From: Zeus faber
Lineage: Eukaryota; Chordata; Actinopteri; Zeiformes; Zeidae
Reading direction: 5' to 3'
Length of the DNA: 64,000 bases
Assembly: GCA_960531495.1 (NCBI GenBank)
Contig: OY482859.1
Span: 31,309,406-31,373,405, forward strand
Part shown: one piece after another, positions 37,176 to 47,833 of the stretch
How positions within the stretch are numbered: position 1 is the stretch's first letter
Layout: each line of letters opens with the position of its first letter
Program-made: the position numbers and the translations under genes
The notes under the pieces: model-generated
Told to the model about the DNA's origin: nothing
Databases searched by the model: none
What the model saw: only the letters and a program-made list of their open reading frames with translations

Positions 37176-38087
37176 TAGGGAGGGAAACAAAGTCCTTCTT
37201 TTCATGGTTTGTAAACATGGCGAGAGTTTAACAAATCTCCCTGCCTCGAGTCGGACCAATTAGCGCCGTGCGGGTGCTGATTAGGATGATTCCAGGCAGC
37301 TTGGCGGCAAAGGAAAGTGAACTGTGCTGTTGTCTGCAGCCGCGGCTTGACCACGGCCCTTGTTCCGCCACAGGGGGTTTTACCTGTTGCTCGTTAGACC
37401 AACCAACAAGCATACAGGCATGCAGTCACTCTGATCCTGGGCCCCATTTACCTAGACCCAGGACAGGTGTGGCTTCCTAAACCACACCACCCCCACACCA
37501 CATACCCCCAACAACAAACTGAGGCCAGGGAGAATACCTGGCCAAAGCCTACCACCCCCCCCAACCAAGCAGAGAACAAAAAAAGAAAAAGAATGCCTAA
37601 AATACAGATTCTGAGACAAAGTTACAAGGTTACTATACCTAAAAAGGACAGACTCATACACAGGGTTCCTGAACCTTAAATAAATAAAACACCGGACTCT
37701 GAAACAGGGTTCCCAAACCTCAAACCAACAAATGTCAAAAATTAACTGGTCCCTGGAACACCACAGTCCATCGGCTTCCTTCTCCCAGGGTGACGACAGA
37801 CTGCCCCCTCCTCCCTTCTGGAGCGTGGGACCTCAGGCTGCTGTGCCGGCTGGTGAGGGTGTGGCCGGACTTGGCTGTTGTGGGGGGTGCTTGGAGGGGC
37901 TGTCTGGCTGCTGGATGAACCGGGTGGTGGCTGCTGGGTGGAGTAGCTAGCTGCTAGAGGTTACCTGTGGTAATTGCAGCGGCTGCTTCTCCTCCAGTCC
38001 TCTGCCGGACACCCTGGCTGCTGCCAGTTGAGAGAGGGCTGCTGCCGTGTCCCTTCCCTGTGCCGGAGAGCACCTGTCCATGTGCCA
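37176..38087. other. Repeat fragments, no gene recognised
   Basis: 37235-37400 holds pieces also seen near 28880 and 38275 (GTTGTCTGCAGCCGCGGCTT, GGGGGTTTTACCTGTTGCT). The rest is GC-rich, with a CA/CCC-rich patch at 37480-37560. No supported gene. Confidence 0.45.
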
Positions 38088-38562
38088 GTGTGGCAGTTTC
38101 GCCTACCACAAGCTACCCAAGGGGTGTTTTCAGGGACCTCTGGCAGAGAGACACATCAGACGGGGTTGTAGACACTGCAGTTTATTGTCGAGAGTGGGCT
38201 AGTTGTAATAAGCCCAGGAGCAGATGGACATGTGTCATGACAAGGGCTCCTCACCTGAGTGTGTGTGGGGATGGGGGTTTTACCTGTTGCTTGTTAGACC
38301 AACTGTGGCAGATGGAATGGCTTGAGCAGACACACCTGACACTCATTGGTTGGGCTAACGAGTGGTAGGTTTAAAAACCCCATCCACACAGGCACTCGGG
38401 ATGGGAGCCCATGTCATGACATGTTCAATCTGTCCTGGCTAATTCCACCTCGCCTTCTCTCTACAATAATCTGGTGTTAACAACCCCCCGTTGTCTGTGT
38501 CTCTGTGCCGGAGGGCCCTAAAAACACCACTTGGGTGGTGTGTGATGGCGAAACTGCTACAC
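38088..38562. mobile_element. Non-autonomous TIR element
   Basis: The ends GTGTGGCAGTTTCGCC and GGCGAAACTGCTACAC are inverted repeats with one difference. The next 60 bp of each end also pair (AGGGGTGTTTTCAGGGACCT with AGGGCCCTAAAAACACCACT). Length is 475 bp with no coding capacity. Related ends occur at 7080-7226 and 28686-28925. No target duplication is clear. Confidence 0.7.
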
Positions 38563-38599
38563 CAACCAATCAGCAACAGTGAATAACATTGCTTATCTC

Positions 38600-39335
38600 G
38601 TTCCAATGGCACCTGTCAAGGGGTGGGATAAATTAGGCAGCAAGTGAACAGTCAGTTCTTGAAGATGGGCAATCGTAAAGGCTGACTTTGACAAGGGCCA
38701 AATTGTGATGGCTAGACATCTGTAGGCATCTACAGGCCCAGATCATCTCCAAAACTGCAGGTCTTGTGGGGTGTTCGCGGTATGCTGTGGTAAGTACCTA
38801 CCAAAAGTGGTCCAAGGAAGGTCCAGGGTCATGCGCGCTTAAGGCTCAATAATGTGCGTGGGGAGTGAAGTCCAGCCCGTCCGATCGCACAGAAGAGCTA
38901 CTGTAGGACAAATTGCTGAAAAATGTAATGGTGGCTGTGATACAAATGTGTCGGAACACACAGTGCTGGCAGCTTGCTGCGTATGGAGCTGCATAGCCAC
39001 AGACCGGTCAGAGCTGTTAGCGTCTGCACCATGGAGCAATGTAAGAAGGTGGCTTGGTCTGGTGAATCACGTTTTCTTCTATATCATGTGGATGGCCAGG
39101 GTTAGGGTCGGAATCGATCGAGGATCTGTGGGATGCGCTGGAACGAAGCTCGATCCATGGGGGCCATACCTCAAAACTTACAGGACTTAAAGGATCTGCT
39201 GCTAACGTTCTGGTGCCAGATACCACAGGACACCTTCAGAGGTCTTGTTGAGTCCATGCCTCGACAGGTCAGAGCTTTTTTGGCTGCACGAGGCTACACA
39301 ATATTAGTGGTGGTTTTAATGTTGTGGAGAATTGG
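38600..39335 (+). pseudogene. Tc1-like transposon remnant
   Basis: ACCTGTCAAGGGGTGGGATA starts a Tc1-like end. KADFDKGQIVMARHL-like coding follows, with the HTH region in broken frames. The right part encodes FWCQIPQDTFRGLVESMPRQ and ends GGTGGTTTTAATGTTGTGG. The catalytic middle (DDE) is mostly deleted. Confidence 0.75.
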
Positions 39336-39774
39336 TGTATTTTAATTTTTTTTTCTATTCTTGTTTTGCTTTTTTCGGCTATTTGTTTATATTTGGCAAA
39401 TTGTATTCACTTACATCTAATTCTATTTTATTTAAAAAAAATTCTTCAGACTGTTAAGCTTTTTGTATTGCTGATCGTCCGAAGACACAGCAATAATAGC
39501 CACAACAAATTCTTATTACTGTACATGTAAATCCCTGGCATAGTAAAGTCTTTATGATAGAGAGAGACAGACAGATAGAGAAATTGTAATACTATTTTAA
39601 CAGCAATCAACTTTCAAACATTAAAACATGAATGGGTTCATATTACACAGACTTGTATTAGTTGTATTACTATTACATTTTATTTTGAAAATTAAAGGAT
39701 TGCAAATCCTTTAATTTTCAAAATCGAAAAAATAAATGTTTTTTTATAACTAACCATTTCTGCATCCTACTACT
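39336..39774. other. AT-rich stretch with a hairpin
   Basis: AT-rich sequence without gene. It contains the perfect hairpin at 39683-39723. Confidence 0.5.
39683..39723. repeat. Perfect 18-bp hairpin
   Basis: TTTTGAAAATTAAAGGAT (39683-39700), a 5-nt loop, and the exact reverse complement (39706-39723). Confidence 0.9.
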
Positions 39775-40195
39775 TTAAACCTACAAATCCCTCCACACCT
39801 TCGCCCCACAGTACTTAGCTGACCTCCTCCAACCCTATGCCCCATCCCGGAACCTCGGACACGGGTCTGCTCTCCACCCCCCGCATGAGACTTCAAATCC
39901 TCGGGGACAGAGCCTTCAGTGTGGCAGCCCCCACTCTCTGGAACTCTCTCCCCACTGACATCCGGAATGCTCCATCCCTGGCCACCTTCAAAAGCCTGCT
40001 AAAAACCTACCTCTTCAACGAGGCCTACTGCCCCTGACCCTTTTTGGTTTTCATTTTTTCTGTTATTTATCTTTTTTTTTTTTTCATTTTCTACCCTGTC
40101 TTGTTTTATTATCTACCCTGCCTTGTTTGTTTTTTGTTTTTTGTTTTTCCATTGTAAAGTGTCCTTGGGTTTCTGAAAGGCACTTTATAAATGCC

Positions 40196-40228
<33 letters not shown>

Positions 40229-40250
40229 GATTATTATTATTATTATCCCA
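39775..40250 (+). mobile_element. L2 LINE 3' end, 5' truncated
   Basis: Matches 20850-21226: the codons for RLQILGDRAFSVAAPTLWNS, then TFKSLLKTYLFNEAYCP, the TTGGGTTTCTGAAAGGCACT tail and a (TTA)n run. Only the last part of ORF2 and the 3' UTR are present. Confidence 0.85.
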
Positions 40251-40521
40251 TATCAAAATAAAACCACAATATCAGACCCAGAAGGGCGTTACATAATGAT
40301 TAATGGGATTTTAGGTAACATCAAATTAACAAATAGCTAATATTTATGGCCCAAATGAGGATGACCCAAATTTCTTTCACAATATATTTTCAAATCTCTT
40401 AGAATTCTCTGAATCAATTATCATATTTGGAGGAGACTTCAATACAGTACTGGATCCAAGTTTAGACCGTTCTCGAGCCAGAAATATTCACAAATCCTGG
40501 CTTTCGTCGGACACTATAAAA

Positions 40522-43043
40522 CAGGGGCGGGCAATTATTTTTTCCATGGGGCCACATGAGAAACAGAAAATATTGTGGAGCGCCGGGCCAAAAAGCCGAA
40601 CTAAATTCTGTATTAAATTAATTGTATTTCTTTATAAAAAGCAGTAAATAGCATTGTTTTGACAAGCTGGTAAGAGTAGGCTATATGTTATAATTAAGCA
40701 ATAAAAAAGTGAGGTTCCCTTACAGAAAGTCATTTATTCAATCAAATTTCCCAAAGCAATGGTAAACAAAATTGGAACACGATTTTTTACCATTTGTGAC
40801 TTATAATAGTGAACATTTTCAGTCACATTCCCTACAAAACACATTTTGAGCTTCAAATTCTGTTGGAAAGTCGTTCTTAGCATTCTAAAGACATCACAAT
40901 ATTGTCTTTGTGCTCCAAACATTAAGTAAGACACATCATATTGAACTGTCACTGAATATCACTGAACTATGATTTTGAGAAAAAGGCTTGCAAAGAAAGT
41001 GTCCCAGTTCACTGCTAGTTGGTGCCTTTACATGCCTACATTTGTAGTCCAACCACCTCATTTGGTATTTTTGAGTTCTTTTTTCTTGCTCAGTGAGAGA
41101 AATCTAGTCTCTGCTGGGCTTTAACGAGTGCATGGAAGTCGGGTTGAATGTCTGAGCTGGAGATGTGAAGCACAGCTGACAGATGATCATCAGTGAGAGA
41201 GGATCTATACCTGGATTTTGTTAAAATGTTTGTTCACATATGTAGGTAGAGCCAAAGAGAACCAACATCTTCTGAGCATGTTTCCTCATGTTTGGAAAGT
41301 TCTCCTCCTTAAGAGAAGAGTAGAAATCCAGCAGAGATCCTGACTTAAAGTTCTCTGCCAGTGCTGCATCAGACTGCAGGTCAATGAGTTCCAGCTGAAC
41401 ATCACTGGGTGCATTATACACACTGCAGGTAAAGGGAGAGGAAATCATGTGCATTTCATCCTCGACTGTTCTGAGATCTTCATATCGCCTTGAAAACTCA
41501 CCATGGAATGCTCCTAACATGGATGAGTACCGGCGGAGGTGATCGGCTGATGGTGTGACTTCTTTCAGGGTTTGCATGTGAGTGAGAGTGTGGCTCTCCA
41601 GTTGGCTTGAAAGAAACTGCATCTTTCTTATGAAAGCCTTCACCAGGCTGTGCATTTCATGCACAAAAAGGCCCTTGCCTTGCAGTTTGGTGTTCAGTTC
41701 ATACATCAGTGCAGTCACATCAACGGCAAATGCAAAATCTCTCGAATCTCTGCTTTCAGGTCCCAAACTCATTTTAGCACTTTGCCCAGGCTGAGCCATC
41801 TGACAGCTCTGTGGTAGCCGATGTCACTTTGCTCAGTCTCATGCTCCTCCAAAAGTGCGACAAACTGTCTGTGATTCAATGCCCGTGCCGTGATGAAGTT
41901 AACTGTTTTAGTAACAACATCAATTACATGGTTAATTTTTAGCACTGACTTGCACAACACATGTTGGTGTATAATACAATGCTAAAATACCAATTTCTGA
42001 TCTGCATCGATTTCAGTCACTTTATCTTGCATACGTTTCAAAAGTCAGACATTTTTCCCTGCAAGACTTGGACAACCGTCTGTTGTGACACATGCCAGTG
42101 TATCCCATTTCAATTCCAGGATGTCCATGCACGCATTTACCTCCGTAAAAAGATCGCTCCCTGTCGTCTTCCCTTTCATTGACCGCATTGCTGCCAGCTC
42201 CTCCGTAATCTTGAAGTCCGTTATCCCATGGACAAATATAAGTAGCTGGGCTGTGTTGCGGACATCACAGCTCTCGTCCAAAGCCAAGGATAAAAAGTCA
42301 AAACTTGCCACTTCATGTTGCAGCTGAAGCTCCAGATTCCCCGCAATTTCCTCGATCCTTCTCGTCACGGTTTGCCTGGACAGCGGGACTTGCTCAAATG
42401 CTCCTTTTTTTTCAGGGCATATTAGTGCTGCAGAGTCCACCAAGCACTCTTTGACAAACTCCCCCTCCGAGAATGGCTTACTGTTTTTAGCGATTTTGTA
42501 GGATATCACAAAGCTGGTCTTGGTTGCTGCATCCCTGGATGTGTGAAGCTTGGTAAAAAAACCTTGCTGCTTTTGCAGCTTAGCTAGCAAAGCTTCTGAT
42601 GTCCCCGCCCTTTCAGAATCAGTCAAGTTTTTGTATTTCTCTGCGTGTTTCGTCTTGTAATGCCGACTCAAATTGTAGTCCTTAAATACGGCGATCTGCT
42701 CCCCGCAAACTAAACACACGGCTTTACCTCCGACTTCAGTAAATAATAAATAAATACTTAGCAGTCCAATTTTTTCCTTCCTTTTTAGCATGAGCGGACA
42801 TTTTTGAGGGCTAAAGTCGTCTTGTCACCTGCTTGTGACAACGATCCAATCATGCGCACGTCTTGATATACTGTACGTATGCGTCATTATGTACGTGAAT
42901 AAAAAACAACTTCAAAATAAAAGCAATGTAGCTTTAGTCCATGCATGAGGTAAAATTAGAAAATAAGTTTATTTTGTAATTTCAAATTAACCTTACACGG
43001 ACTGGTCAGAGTCAACCCGGGGGCCGTAGAATGCCCAGGTCTG
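40522..43043 (-). mobile_element. Complete hAT (Charlie-like) element with perfect TSD
   Basis: CTATAAAA flanks both sides exactly (40514-40521 and 43044-43051). The ends CAGGGGCGGGCAAT and ATGCCCAGGTCTG are short imperfect inverted repeats. The uninterrupted L1 sequence is recovered by removing the element. The transposase lies on the minus strand. Confidence 0.93.
40990..42798 (-). pseudogene. hAT transposase, GTF2IRD2/ZBED-like, four or so lesions
   Basis: Reading down from about 42798: a start MSAHAKKEGKNW, a frameshift near 42735, and a BED-type zinc finger (CLVCGEQ with the RHYKTKH histidines). A 248-codon open frame follows to 42045 containing SLALDESCDVRNTAQLLIF, the first catalytic-domain block of hAT transposases. 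Further frames are 41960-41769 (HHQHVLC-like and AVRWLSLGKVL) and 41799-41221 (ELNTKLQGKGLFVHEMHSLV). It ends near 41000 without a clear dimerisation block. The closest domesticated relatives I know are GTF2IRD2 and EPM2AIP1. It cuts and pastes its own element; the frameshifts mean it is now inactive. Confidence 0.85.
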
Positions 43044-43188
43044 CTATAAAACAATATGAGTGATCTTGCTCTTGGGGATTGTTGGCGATCAAATAACCCA
43101 CATTCTAGAGAATACACATATTATTCACCACCCCACCAAAGTTTCTCTAGAATCGACCTTTTCTTGAAAAGTAACTCCGCACGGTCCA
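42851..43188 (+). repeat. Source copy of a 338-bp local duplication
   Basis: It spans the last 193 bp of the hAT element, its TSD and 137 bp of L1 endonuclease, and recurs at 45150-45487 with three differences that I can see. Confidence 0.93.
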
Positions 43189-44860
43189 AAATCACAAATC
43201 CTAAAATCCACCCTATTGTAATTTCCGATCACAGGCCGATTAGTTTCAACCTGATAAATGAAACAAACTGGAACCCTCCCGGCAGGTAGTGGTTTAACAC
43301 CTCACATTTGACAGAAAAATGATTTAACCATTTATTTTCCAGAGAATTGACTTCCTTCATTGAACTGAATGACTCCACAGAAATATCACCATCCTTACTT
43401 TGGGAAACAGCTAAGGCAGTTCTAATAGGTTGTTTTATTTCATTCTCCACTCACAAGAAAAAGAAAGGACAAGAATGCCAAAATAAACTCGAACAGCCAC
43501 TAAAGGAGTTGCACTCCCAACAAGTCCACTCATCCACTGAGCAAATCCGGAGTGAGATCTGGACAATTAAATCTCAACTTGAAACTATCATCCATCAAAA
43601 GACACAATTCCTTATGCAACGAACAAGTGATTAGATTATTATCAGATTATTAGCAGATTATTTTGAATTCAATGACAAAACAGGTAAATTTCTTGCCAAT
43701 CAATTGAAATGCGATATAGAAAAAACACTTATTACAGCCATCAAAGATCCACAGGGTAGAATAACATACTCTCCACAAGACATCAATAACATATTTAGAG
43801 ACTTATAATAACCTATATCACTCAGATAATGAATCTAATATATCAACCATTCACTCATTCCTTGATGATATTGACCTTCCTAATCTTTCGACGAAGCAGG
43901 CAACCACCTTAGATCAACCACTTACTCTTGAAGAACTCAGGAAAGCTCTCTTCTCTATGCCCAACAATAAATCACCTGGATCAGATGGCTACCCAGTGGA
44001 ATTTTGGAAACACTTCTGGCCACTTATCTCCCCATTATTCATCAGAATGTTTACAGAGGTCAAGTCAACCTCCACCATGAATACTGCTCTCATTTTGCTT
44101 TTGCTCAAACCCAATAAGGACCTAACCCTCACCTCCAGTTATAGACCCATAAGCCTTATTAATTGCGACCTTACGATTATAGGTAAAACACTAACTAACA
44201 AAATTGGAAAATTCATTCCATTTATAATTTACCCAGACCAAACAGGCTTCGTCGAGGCAGACACTCATCTAGCAATATGCATTGTTTATTCAGTCTGGAA
44301 TGGGAAAGAGACTTAAAGAAGGTTATTTGCAACAACACCTTTCTATGACCAGAAACCCAAAATGCAACTCATCCATTATAAGATCTTGCACAGAGCCCAT
44401 ATCACGGAACACAAAATGTTCAAAATGGGTTTTGTGGATGAAGACATTTGCTCTCACTGTTCCCTTGATACCAGAGATGACAACTTCCATGCCTTCTGGC
44501 TCTGCCCACCTATCCTAGCATTCTGGACCAACATCACCAGGAAGCTATTAACCCTTCTGGGTCGCAGCATTCCAGTCTCCTCGTCTATATGTCTTCTCGG
44601 TGACCTCTCCTCAGTCGACCCACCACTGAAACAGTACCAAGCTATTTTGATCACCTTAACAATTGCTAAGAAAACAATATTACTCAATTGGAAAAATAGA
44701 TAATCTTAGCACATCCCAATGGTTGCAGTTATTAATAGATTACATCTCAATGGAAAAACTATTGGCAATATCCAAAAACAATGTTGATTCATTTAATGAA
44801 ATATGGGCTACTTTTATCACTGACATAACTCAGTATCTCCATAAAGTCGGTGCAATGTCG
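43052..44860 (+). pseudogene. L1 ORF2 pieces (endonuclease end, RT, C-terminus)
   Basis: MSDLALGDCWRSNNPHSREY and SFSRIDLFLKSNS (endonuclease), SSMTSFIELN-type linker, MPNNKSPGSDGYPVEFWK and LLLLKPNKDLTLTSSYRPIS (RT fingers). It breaks after QTGFVEADT with a deletion that removes the YADD palm. It continues with GFVDEDICSHCSLDTRDDNF (C-terminal Cys/His region) and MEKLLAISKNN (end). The deletion at about 44320 makes it inactive. Confidence 0.85.
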
Positions 44861-46970
44861 TGGTGCTTTGTGGCATGTGCGGGTCCTCCTGGTCTGCCAG
44901 GGTTCTGCGGTTGGGTGGATGCCCGGGCGGCTCTGGGGACATCCGTGGTGCGTAGGCCTGTGTTCGTGGGGGATCCCAGCGCCCCACGGGGGAGTAAGGG
45001 GGTCTGGGTGGTGGCGCCCGTTCCTTTACCTGAGCTGAGCTGGCTTGTCTCCGGGGAGGGATGTGCTCCTGGGGAGTACCTGCAGCTGGCATCTGCAGGG
45101 GATCAACCAGGGTCCTGAACCTGGCTGGCTGTGCTAGGCGCGGGGCCCTCATGTGCACGTCTTGATATACTGTACGTATGCGTCATTATGTACGTGAATA
45201 AAAAACAACTTCAAAATAAAAGCAATGTAGCTTTAGTCCATGCATGAGGTAAAATTAGAAAATAAGTTTATTTTGTAATTTCAAATTAACCTTACACGGA
45301 CTGGTCAGAGTCAACCCGGGGGCTGTAGAATGCCCAGGTCTGCTATAAAACAATATGAGTGATCTTGCTCTTGGGGATTGTTGGCGATCAAATAACCCAC
45401 ATTCTAGAGAATACACATATTATTCACCACCCCACCAAAGTTTCTCTAGAATCGACCTTTTCTTGACAAGTAACTCCGCACGGTCCACCCTCAATGTGAC
45501 CTCCTTCGGTGGGGGGCAGTCTCCTGTCGTCACACCGGGCTGCCGAGGTACCTGTCTTCTGGCACTGTCGGTGCGCGTGGCACTCTTTGCTGGGGGGTCG
45601 GGCTGTGGGTGGGGTGCCGTCTGCTGCCCTCTGTTCAGTGGTCTGCATGCTCAGCGGCTGGGGGCTGACCAGGGGCCTGATGGGAGAGCGGAGCTGCCCG
45701 GCATGGCGGAGCTGATCGCTGTAGGTTGGCTGCCACCAGGTACGGGAGATGGCTGCACTGGGGCATGGTTGGGTCCCGGGGGGGGGGGGGGGCGGTGCGT
45801 GTGGTTGCTCCCCGGCCTGCTGCGCTCCTGTGTGATGGGCCAAAGCAATGTGGGTGGGGATGTGGCAGGCAGCTGCTATCTTTCCTGTCACGCTACTGCC
45901 CAAGCGTGCTTTTCGTCCGTCCCAAAACTTTAATCCCACTCATATTAGCTTAGAACACATACACTCACACACCAATCCTACTCCGAACAACACTCCACCG
46001 GACCAGGGTCTTTGGGGCAGGAGGGGTTCAAGTGATTCGGGTTTGACTTGCCTGAAGGACTCGCACCCCCAACCTCGCAATTTTAACTGCAATTACCAAC
46101 AGCACACATTGAGCACTGGGGTTTTCCGAGGTGGCCGGTCGCTGGCGGGTCGGTGTGGGGAAGTGGTTGGCCGGGGGGCGGTCGGCTGGGCTGGAGTCCT
46201 GATGGCTTGCGCCTGGTGGCTTAGGATGTGCTGCGACCTGGCGGGGCTGCGGAGAGCGTCGCTAGGTGCCCTCCGGGGCCCCTGGGGGGGCTGCTTGCCG
46301 TTGTCGGTGTGGGTTGGGGTGAGCTGCTGGACTTTTGCTTCTGCTGCACGGCTTCTCTACGGTGGGCGCCCCGGGGTGGTGGAGGGCCTGTATATCTGGC
46401 GACCTGCTGGCATCGGCAGGTAACATCGAGGTGCCCCACGCTGAGCACACGCTGCCACGTGTATGAGCACTTGGCACTCACGCCAGGTGGGGCATCTGGT
46501 CAGCTGCGGTGGGGCGGGCCTCCCCCTTGCGCGGGGCGTGGGCAGGCATGGGAGTCCTGCCGGCTCGCCCACGGGGCGGGCGGCTCGGGTGGGGTGTCGG
46601 TCTGTTGCCATGGGGCCTGGATCTGTACCTGTGTTCCGTGCCTTGTGCCTGCGGCCCGGGTTTTGTGCCTGCGACTGCGTCTTGTTTCTGCACCTGGGGG
46701 TTGGTTGTATGTGTGCGCTTCTGGAGTGTGGGGTCTCCTCGTGCTCCCTGGGACTGGGTAATGCTAATGGGGGTGGGGGTTACTCCATGGCCATCTGGCT
46801 TCTCTGGGGGCCCAGGGGTCTTATGTGGCCACAGGTTGGGATGTCTATGGGGCTGCGGAGTTCGGAGGGCTTCGGGGCCCTTTCTGCTGCTTGAAGGCGC
46901 CACGATATAATACCGACCTTCTACACCAGTACCAATGGGGATAAGTCATTTACACTCACCGGTGGACAAC
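44861..46970 (+). repeat. GC-rich L1 3' UTR
   Basis: G+C-rich, with many chance open frames in all phases and no conserved protein. The part 46480-46970 matches 3095-3600 in inverse orientation, which confirms repeat status. Confidence 0.75.
45150..45487 (+). repeat. Duplicated 338-bp segment in the L1 3' UTR
   Basis: Same length and no indel relative to 42851-43188 (offset 2299). Differences are at 42855, near 43027 and near 43169. It is flanked by CCCTCATGTG (left, overlapping the copy) and CCCTCAATGTG (right). Confidence 0.93.
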
Positions 46971-47000
<30 letters not shown>

Positions 47001-47001
<1 letters not shown>

Positions 47002-47057
47002 AGTTCAAGTTCAAGAGACTATTTGTCACATACAGTACATACACATACTGTCCTACA
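47001..47057 (-). mobile_element. Rex-like LINE tail, minus strand, left part
   Basis: AAGTTCAAGTTCAAGAGACT ATTTGTCACATAC, together with 49094-49150 (TATGCAGTGAAATGTCATGA then CACCCGGTGATTA), is the inverse of the 3' ends at 54290-54362 and 58800-58896. Tc1 split it at a TA. Confidence 0.75.
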
Positions 47058-47249
47058 TACAGTGGGGCAAAAAAGTATTTAGTCAGCCACCAATTGTGCA
47101 AGTTCTCCCACTTAAAAAGATGAGAGAGGCCTGTAATTTTCATCATAGGTACACTTCGACTATGAGAGACAGAATGGGGGGAAAGAATTCAGGAAATCAC
47201 ATTGTAGGATTTTTAATGAATTGATTGGTAAATTCCTCTGTAAAATAAG

Positions 47250-47727
47250 TATTTGTATCTCCACTGGTTACCTGTAGCCGCCCGCATCAAGTTCAAGTCT
47301 CTTATGCTGGCCTACAGAGTGATTGCTGGGAATGCTCCCACCTACTTAAGTGCTCTTGTAAGAGCACATGTTGCCCCCCTGATGCTGCGCTCGTCAAATG
47401 AGCGTCGCCTGGCTCTGCCGGCCATACAGCCACGGCAATCCAGGCTATTCTCATTTGTAGTTCCACGTTGGTGGAACGAGCTGCCAAAAATGACCAGAGC
47501 GGGGACCTCCCTCTCTGTCTTTAAGAAGCACCTGAAGACCCAGCTCTTCAGTGAGTACCTCCTGTCCTAATCTACAATTACTTAGCACCACCTAGCAGTA
47601 TTTATTGTTATACCAATGTTGTTATTACACTAATCTCTGTCGCAATGTAGCTGAATGTTATTCTCCCTTGTAAGTCGCTTTGGATAAAAGCGTCTGCTAA
47701 ATGACTAAATGTAAATGTAAATGTAAA
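47250..47727 (+). mobile_element. LINE 3' fragment inside Tc1
   Basis: Encodes the C-terminus of a LINE RT (HWLPVAARIKFKSLMLAYRV, LFSFVVPRWWNELP, TFKKHLKT-like end) in one open frame. It ends TTGTAAGTCGCTTTGGATAA AAGCGTCTGC and repeated AAATGTAAATGT. GTATTT occurs at both edges as a likely target duplication (AAGTATTTG left, AAGTATTTGG right). The tail is the one shared with the SINEs. Confidence 0.85.
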
Positions 47728-47833
47728 GTATTTGGTCACCCACAAACCTGTATTAATGGCACCTGTTTGAACTCGTTATCAGTATAAAAGACACTTGTCC
47801 ACAACCTCAAACAGTCACACTCTAAACTCCACC

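Noticed and set aside
44663-46910. Many overlapping Gly/Pro/Trp-rich frames on both strands
   Set aside because: The GC-rich L1 3' UTR leaves all frames open by composition; no conserved domain, and the same DNA recurs inverted at 3.1-3.6 kb.
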